From an uncultured Methanobrevibacter sp. (lineage in GTDB: Archaea; Methanobacteriota; Methanobacteria; Methanobacteriales; Methanobacteriaceae), in NCBI RefSeq assembly GCF_937906425.1, contig NZ_CALCYR010000119.1, forward strand, positions 1-9,905: 9,905 nucleotides of DNA. The letters are read 5' to 3'. The first letter of the stretch is position 1; each line of letters opens with the position of its first letter. Under the pieces are notes generated by a model. The model ran no database searches. It had not been told where the DNA came from and worked only from the letters and a program-made list of their open reading frames with translations. The position numbers and the translations under genes were made by a program. Shown here in pieces: positions 6,094 to 9,905 of the stretch.

Positions 6094-6591
6094 ATGGTAA
6101 ACGAAAAAATGGAAGCAGCATTAAATGCTCAATTAAATGCAGAAGTTTATTCTGGATATTTATACTTATCTATGGCAGCTTATTTTGAAGACATTGATTT
6201 AGCAGGATTTGCTAACTGGATGAGAGTTCAAGCAGCAGAAGAATTGGAACATGGAATGAAGTTCTATGATTACATTATTAGAAGAGGTGCATCTGTAACT
6301 TTAACTGAAATTAAAGCTCCTCAAACTGAATGGGAATCTCCTCTTGCAGCATTTGAACATGTTTTAGAACATGAAAAAATGGTTTCCGGTTTAATCAATG
6401 ATTTAGTTGATTTGGCTATTGAAGAAAAAGATCATGCTACCAACAACTTCTTGCAATGGTTTGTTGAAGAACAAGTTGAAGAAGAAGAAAACGCTATGGA
6501 CAACTTGGCTAAAATTAAATTAGCTGGTGATGACAACTCTCTTTTATACAAACTCAATGAAGAGTACGCTGCACGTGGCGGAGAAGAATAA
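6094..6591 (+). CDS. ftnA: Non-haem bacterial-type ferritin
   Basis: A 165-aa four-helix ferritin that oxidises Fe(II) and stores it as mineral inside a 24-subunit shell. Every residue of the E. coli FtnA-type diiron ferroxidase site is at its usual number: Glu 17, Glu 50, His 53, Glu 94, Gln 127 and Glu 130. The third-site acids Glu 49, Glu 126 and Glu 129 are present too. The start is the ATG of MVNEKMEAAL. TGAGGT (6081-6086) precedes it by seven bases, and the frame upstream of it does not look like ferritin. It is probably cotranscribed with the rubredoxin 64 bases upstream; rubredoxin could supply electrons for iron release or peroxide removal. There is no haem-ligand Met of the bacterioferritin kind at the expected place, so ferritin rather than Bfr. 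Confidence 0.95.
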   Translation: MVNEKMEAALNAQLNAEVYSGYLYLSMAAYFEDIDLAGFANWMRVQAAEELEHGMKFYDYIIRRGASVTLTEIKAPQTEWESPLAAFEHVLEHEKMVSGLINDLVDLAIEEKDHATNNFLQWFVEEQVEEEENAMDNLAKIKLAGDDNSLLYKLNEEYAARGGEE

Positions 6592-6612
6592 ATTCTCTTT
6601 TTCTTAATTTTT

Positions 6613-6645
6613 ATTATCACATAATGTGATAATTTTTTACTTTTT
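6613..6645 (+). terminator. Perfect 10-bp hairpin terminator after ferritin
   Basis: ATTATCACAT (6613-6622) and ATGTGATAAT (6624-6633) are exact inverses around a single A, followed by T-rich sequence. It starts 22 bases after the ferritin stop. The stem is symmetric, so the palindrome could also be a protein site, but location and T-run favour termination. Confidence 0.65.
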
Positions 6646-6660
6646 TTATTTTTTTAATTT

Positions 6661-6944
6661 TTTAAAATAGTTTATTTCTTTTTTTATACTTATGATAAGT
6701 TTTTTAAAATTTAAAAATAGTTTTTATTTTTTCTTGTTTTGATTTTTAAAGTTTTTAATATTATAAAAAAGTTTTAAAATTTTTAAAAATAGTTTTTTTT
6801 AACTTTAATAAGTGTTTCATTGTTTAAAAATAGTTTTTTTTTAACTTTATAAGTGTTTTATTTTTTAAAAATAGTTTTTTTTAACTTTATTAAGTGTTTA
6901 TAGTTTAAAAATAGCTTTTAATTGTTTATAAGTTTTATAAAAAA
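6661..6944. repeat. Intergenic tandem array, period about 41 bp, keyed by TTTAAAAATAG
   Basis: The word TTTAAAAATAG starts at 6782, 6823, 6864 and 6904, giving periods of 41, 41 and 40. In the first three copies it is followed by a T-run, AACTTTA and TAAGTGTTT. The fourth copy is degenerate (TAGCTTTTAATTG). Two looser copies of the key word occur at 6661 (TTTAAAATAG) and 6710. The array fills the space between two converging genes. Copies are too AT-rich and lack constant-length unique spacers, so this is not a CRISPR array. Confidence 0.75.
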
Positions 6945-6977
6945 TAGAATAAGAAAGATTAAATTACTTAATTAATC
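6945..6977 (-). terminator. Possible terminator of the surface-protein gene
   Basis: On the minus strand, just past the stop codon, GATTAA and TTAATC (6957-6962 and 6972-6977) form a short stem with a nine-base loop, followed by the T-rich run TTTCTTATTCTATTTTTT. The stem is weak, so the T-run is the main argument. Confidence 0.4.
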
Positions 6978-6979
6978 AA

Positions 6980-7813
6980 TCAATCAATCTTATTTCTTAG
7001 ACTTATGCCAAATAATGAGCATAAAGAAATCAAGAGTAAAAATAATGGATTTGCAGTTTTGTTTTTTGCTAAATTTATACTGTCTGCATTATTTTCCAAA
7101 TTCAATCTTTCTTTTTTGAAATTCTTATTATTTTCATAGTGCTTGTGCTTATTTTCTTTTTCATATGTTTTAAATTCATAAGGCGGAAACTTATGTGAAA
7201 GACTTAGTTCCAGACTTGCATTTCCAGCCTCTTCAGCCTTGATGTTTGCAAAGATCGTTATTGTTTCACCGGGACCTAATTTTTCAATTATCCATGCGGT
7301 TTCATCAAGGTACCCTATATTATGCTTGCTGTCTGACTTTCCAAAAATCCAGAACATTTCTCCGGATGGAGTAAAGACTTCCAAATAATGTACAGTAAAT
7401 GGATTATTATTCCTTACTGTAATTGTATATTTGACTGTTTCCCCAATTTTAAGTTTGTTTGAACTTGGAATTGCATCAACTACAATATTATATGATTCAT
7501 CATGAACCTGATTATAATCAATATCCAGTGTATTGTCCTCTGCAGATTTTAAAATGGCTTTGGATTTTATTGTATTTTCCTTAAGCTCGTCTTCATTGTT
7601 AAAATTATTTTCCCCATTTAAATCAGCGGATTTATCTAAGCCAATAGTGTCAGATTCTTCCACTAAGCTTTCATCAGAAGGAGTGTTGAAGTTTTGACTT
7701 GAAGATTCATCCAAATTATGGTCTTCAGATATTTCTTCAGCGCTTACAGCATTAAAACATATGGAAAATAGGAAAATAATCAATATTACAGATATTATTG
7801 ATTTATTTTTCAT
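6980..7813 (-). CDS. Secreted, membrane-anchored cell-surface protein with a DUF11-like domain
   Basis: The start at 7813 is chosen because it places a clean signal peptide at the N-terminus: MKNK, a hydrophobic core (residues 6-20), and a likely cleavage after NAVSA (25). The open frame extends 31 codons further but would bury this signal and overlap the neighbouring gene. The mature part has an acidic Ser/Asn/Asp linker (26-105) and a beta-rich region (107-205). That region carries the KIGETVKYTITVRNNNP motif typical of DUF11/conserved-repeat surface domains. A charged His/Lys/Asn linker (206-252) and a C-terminal hydrophobic anchor (255-272) ending in RNKID follow. This is the plan of Methanobrevibacter adhesin-like proteins, but at 277 aa with one domain it is very small for them. 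It is probably exposed on the pseudomurein cell surface. A promoter lies directly upstream; the ribosome site is poor (TAGGC). Confidence 0.75.
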   Translation of the reverse strand: MKNKSIISVILIIFLFSICFNAVSAEEISEDHNLDESSSQNFNTPSDESLVEESDTIGLDKSADLNGENNFNNEDELKENTIKSKAILKSAEDNTLDIDYNQVHDESYNIVVDAIPSSNKLKIGETVKYTITVRNNNPFTVHYLEVFTPSGEMFWIFGKSDSKHNIGYLDETAWIIEKLGPGETITIFANIKAEEAGNASLELSLSHKFPPYEFKTYEKENKHKHYENNKNFKKERLNLENNADSINLAKNKTANPLFLLLISLCSLFGISLRNKID

Positions 7814-7843
7814 ATTTTGCCTATTTTTTTGTTTTATTCCTTT

Positions 7844-7884
7844 TTCAAATTTTTGAATTAAAAGAAAAAATAATTTATAAATTA
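7844..7884 (-). promoter_or_regulatory. Promoter of the surface-protein gene
   Basis: The minus strand shows the TATA-box candidate TAATTTATAAA (7874-7884), overlapping the stop codon of the upstream ACT gene. About 25 bases further on, where transcription should start, lies the palindrome TTCAAA-TT-TTTGAA (7844-7857). The surface protein can therefore be transcribed separately from the ACT-PaaK pair. Confidence 0.45.
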
Positions 7885-8309
7885 TAAACTTCTTCTGCAG
7901 GTACAAGAGGAACTTTATAAGCAGTTAAAATATTGGTTAGCTTGTCCAAGTCATCAGCTTGCAATAGAAGAATAGCTTTTTCGGTTTTTTCATGTGTGAA
8001 TGCATAAAGATATTCTAAATCAATTTCCTCATCATTCAAGATTTTTAAAACTGAAGAAAGTCCTCCTGGAGTGTCATCAAGTTCAGCTCCTACGATAGGT
8101 GTGTTTTTAACAATATAATTGTTTTCCTCAAGAATCTCCTTAGCCTTTGTAGGATCTTGAACAACAAGTCTTAAAATACCGAATTCAGTTGTGTCTGCTA
8201 AAAATAATGCCCTGATGTTTATGCCGTTTTCAGCTAATAAGTCTAATGTATTATATAGGTTTCCTCTTTTATTTTCTAAAAATATAGACAATTGGATTAT
8301 TTTATACAT
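7875..8309 (-). CDS. Two-ACT-domain regulatory protein
   Basis: A 144-aa cytoplasmic protein made of two ACT domains in tandem. The first is residues 1-70, with the ligand-loop motif ENKRGNLYNTLDLLAENGINI. The second is residues 72-140, with DDTPGGLSSVLKILNDEEIDLEYLYAF. ACT domains bind small ligands, usually amino acids, and control partner enzymes. This stand-alone pair is regularly found beside phenylacetate-CoA ligase genes in methanogens, as here, suggesting aromatic amino-acid or aryl-acid sensing. The start at 8309 is preferred over the ATG four codons earlier (8321). GAGGG (8315-8319) sits five bases before 8309 and nothing suitable precedes 8321. It lies 103 bases downstream of the ligase with no clear terminator between, so cotranscription is likely. 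Confidence 0.85.
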   Translation of the reverse strand: MYKIIQLSIFLENKRGNLYNTLDLLAENGINIRALFLADTTEFGILRLVVQDPTKAKEILEENNYIVKNTPIVGAELDDTPGGLSSVLKILNDEEIDLEYLYAFTHEKTEKAILLLQADDLDKLTNILTAYKVPLVPAEEVYNL

Positions 8310-8412
8310 TTTATCCCTCATTTTTAATATAAGATTTTCCTTGTGTTTATTAGTTTTTCAATTAAATAAAATAATTTAATCATTTTTTAGATTATTTTTT
8401 AGTTTAATCTTT

Positions 8413-9714
8413 TTAATGTAAGTTACGTTTGTCAATTACCCTTTGGATTTTTCCTTTTGTACTTCTTGGAATGCTTTTAGGAGCTACCAAACTAACCTTA
8501 ACAGCAATTCCGATTTCATTATGGATATATTCTCCAATCTTTTGTTTAACGCCCATCATTTCTTTTATGTCGTCAAAGAAAAGGGATTCGGAAGCTTCAA
8601 CCTTGATTTCAATTTCGTCCATGATGTCAGGTCTTGTAACAATGATTTGGTAGTGAGGCTCAATGTCACTGACCTTAAGAAGGGCCTTTTCAATTTGGGA
8701 TGGGAATACTGCAACACCCTTGACCTTTATCATGTCATCTGATCTTCCTGTAATTCTTTCCATTCTTGCAAGTGTTCTTCCACATTTACAGGTTTCATAA
8801 TGAATTGCAGTTAAGTCCTTTGTTCTAAATCTTATGACTGGCATTCCTTCACGTTCAATATTGGTCAATACCAATTCTCCTTTTTCTCCTTCACCCAAGA
8901 CCTCTCCGGTGTCTGGATTAATGATTTCAGGATAGAAGAAATCTTCAGCAATGTGCAATCCATTTTGAGCTGAACATTCTATGCCTACGCCAGGTCCCAT
9001 CAATTCGGTAAGTCCATAAATGTTATATGCCTTTGTCTTGAAGGTGGCCTCGATTCTTTCCCTCATTTCTTCAGTCCACATTTCAGCGCCAAATCCTATT
9101 GCCTTGAGATTTAGTTTTTCAGGGTCAATCCCTTCTTCCTTAGCAACTTCACCAAGGTAGATACCATAGGATGGGGTGAAAATAAGACATGTTGTACCGA
9201 AGTCATTCATGATTTCAACCTGTCTTCTTGTTTGTCCGGTTGAAATAGGGATGATTGTTGCTCCTAATTTGTGAGCACCATAGTGAACACCAAATCCTCC
9301 TGTGAATAAACCGTATCCGTGAGTGTTTTGAATGATGTCGTCTGCATCAAGTCCCATCATTGTCAGTCCTCTTGCAATAATTTCTCCCCAATTGTCAAGG
9401 TCTCCTTGAGTATATCCGCTTACCACAGGTTTTCCAGTTGTTCCTGAAGAGGAGTGGACTTCAATGATTTCCTTTTGATCCACTGCAAACATTCCAAAAG
9501 GATAGCAGGCCCTTAAGTCGTCCTTTGTAAGAAATGGAAGTTTTTGAATATCTTCCAAGGTTTCTATATCCTCTGGAAAAACATTTGCATTTGTATATTT
9601 TTCTTTATAGAATGGAATAGTGTCAAATGCTCTTTTTACGGTACTTTGTAATTTTTTTAATTGAAGTTCATTTAGGTCTTCTCTAGACATGCTTTCAATT
9701 TCTTCATTCCACAT
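8413..9714 (-). CDS. paaK: Phenylacetate-CoA ligase family enzyme (aryl-acid activation)
   Basis: A 433-aa AMP-forming acyl-CoA ligase of normal PaaK length. Visible motifs: the ATP loop SSSGTTGKP (88-96), YGLTE (233-237), RFRTKDL (295-301), the hinge ITGRSDDMIKVKG (321-333) and the C-terminal catalytic Lys 422 in STKGKIQRV. A CKCGR motif (309-313) precedes the hinge, as in archaeal members. The enzyme adenylates an aryl acid such as phenylacetate or indoleacetate and transfers it to CoA. In methanogens this feeds reductive carboxylation by indolepyruvate:ferredoxin oxidoreductase, reclaiming aromatic amino acids from gut aryl acids. Exact substrate cannot be read from sequence. AAAGGT (9721-9726 on the complement) gives a proper ribosome site six bases before the ATG. 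The ACT-protein gene follows on the same strand. Confidence 0.92.
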   Translation of the reverse strand: MWNEEIESMSREDLNELQLKKLQSTVKRAFDTIPFYKEKYTNANVFPEDIETLEDIQKLPFLTKDDLRACYPFGMFAVDQKEIIEVHSSSGTTGKPVVSGYTQGDLDNWGEIIARGLTMMGLDADDIIQNTHGYGLFTGGFGVHYGAHKLGATIIPISTGQTRRQVEIMNDFGTTCLIFTPSYGIYLGEVAKEEGIDPEKLNLKAIGFGAEMWTEEMRERIEATFKTKAYNIYGLTELMGPGVGIECSAQNGLHIAEDFFYPEIINPDTGEVLGEGEKGELVLTNIEREGMPVIRFRTKDLTAIHYETCKCGRTLARMERITGRSDDMIKVKGVAVFPSQIEKALLKVSDIEPHYQIIVTRPDIMDEIEIKVEASESLFFDDIKEMMGVKQKIGEYIHNEIGIAVKVSLVAPKSIPRSTKGKIQRVIDKRNLH

Positions 9715-9760
9715 AATTTAACCTTTTTAGTTTTTTGTAATTAATGTTCTAATAATTTTC

Positions 9761-9845
9761 ATTATTTCTAAAAATTTTTATTTTTTTAATAATTTTTATT
9801 ATTTCAAAAAATTTTTATTTTTTTAAATAATTTCATTATTTCATA
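9761..9845. repeat. 37-bp A/T-rich tandem repeat upstream of the ligase gene
   Basis: The word ATTATTTC starts at 9761, 9798 and 9835, an exact period of 37. The first two copies are nearly identical throughout; the third degenerates after ATTATTTCAT. It lies 47 bases upstream of the ligase start. The stretch from 9846 to the end holds only A/T-rich sequence, with no TATA box that stands out from the background. Confidence 0.7.
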
Positions 9846-9905
9846 AATTGTTAAAATTTATAAAATTTGTTTTTAAAATAAAATTTTAATAATTAATTGA
9901 AAAGT

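Noticed and set aside
6661..6944. The tandem array could be taken for a CRISPR array.
   Set aside because: Copies abut with no unique spacers, vary in sequence and are almost pure A/T. No cas genes are nearby.
7814..7906. An upstream extension of the surface-protein gene to 7906.
   Set aside because: It would overlap the ACT gene, add a Lys-rich stretch before a clean signal peptide and read through the promoter.
8413..8742. Open frames on the opposite strand of the phenylacetate-CoA ligase gene, and similar ones opposite atwA, ferritin and the 134-2080 gene.
   Set aside because: They overlap well-supported genes, have no ribosome sites and show no protein-like features. They are by-products of codon bias.

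Overview
The window reads as two unrelated pieces of DNA joined end to end. Positions 1 to about 2,100 look eukaryotic, most likely from an anaerobic gut or rumen ciliate. They open with six perfect copies of CCCCAAT in the polarity of a left-hand telomere (C-rich strand at the 5' end). A single very AT-rich open frame (134-2080) follows, coding for a Lys/Asn/Glu-rich, low-complexity protein with a KKRKR nuclear-localisation-like cluster. It has no ribosome binding site and no ATG at its 5' end. Positions from about 2,300-2,500 to 9,905 are ordinary low-GC methanogen DNA of the Methanobrevibacter type (Methanobacteriales): archaeal ribosome binding sites, TATA-like promoters, T-rich terminators and diagnostic genes.

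Layout of the archaeal part. On the + strand: methyl-coenzyme M reductase activation component A2 (atwA, 2513-4240), a small universal stress protein (4458-4868), two rubredoxins of different subtypes (5396-5554 and 5874-6029; both too short to stand out in a routine ORF search) and a non-haem ferritin (6094-6591). On the - strand, converging on these: a small secreted and membrane-anchored cell-surface protein (6980-7813), a two-ACT-domain protein (7875-8309) and a phenylacetate-CoA ligase family enzyme (8413-9714). The last two form the usual methanogen pair for activating aryl acids. The convergent gap 6592-6979 holds terminators for both directions and a tandem array with a period of about 41 bp.

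How the genes fit together: AtwA delivers ATP for the reductive activation of methyl-coenzyme M reductase. The rubredoxin-rubredoxin-ferritin block is an iron and oxygen-stress handling cluster. PaaK plus the ACT protein activate and probably regulate aryl-acid assimilation toward aromatic amino acids. The methanogen genes show no novel defence or mobile system.

The most notable feature is the junction between a telomere-capped, eukaryote-like segment and methanogen DNA. A metagenome or single-cell assembly chimera is the most economical explanation, because methanogens live on and inside rumen ciliates and both genomes are very AT-rich. A real recent transfer cannot be excluded from sequence alone. 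The join cannot be placed more precisely than 2081 to about 2450, a nearly pure A/T stretch containing a 20-bp tandem repeat.
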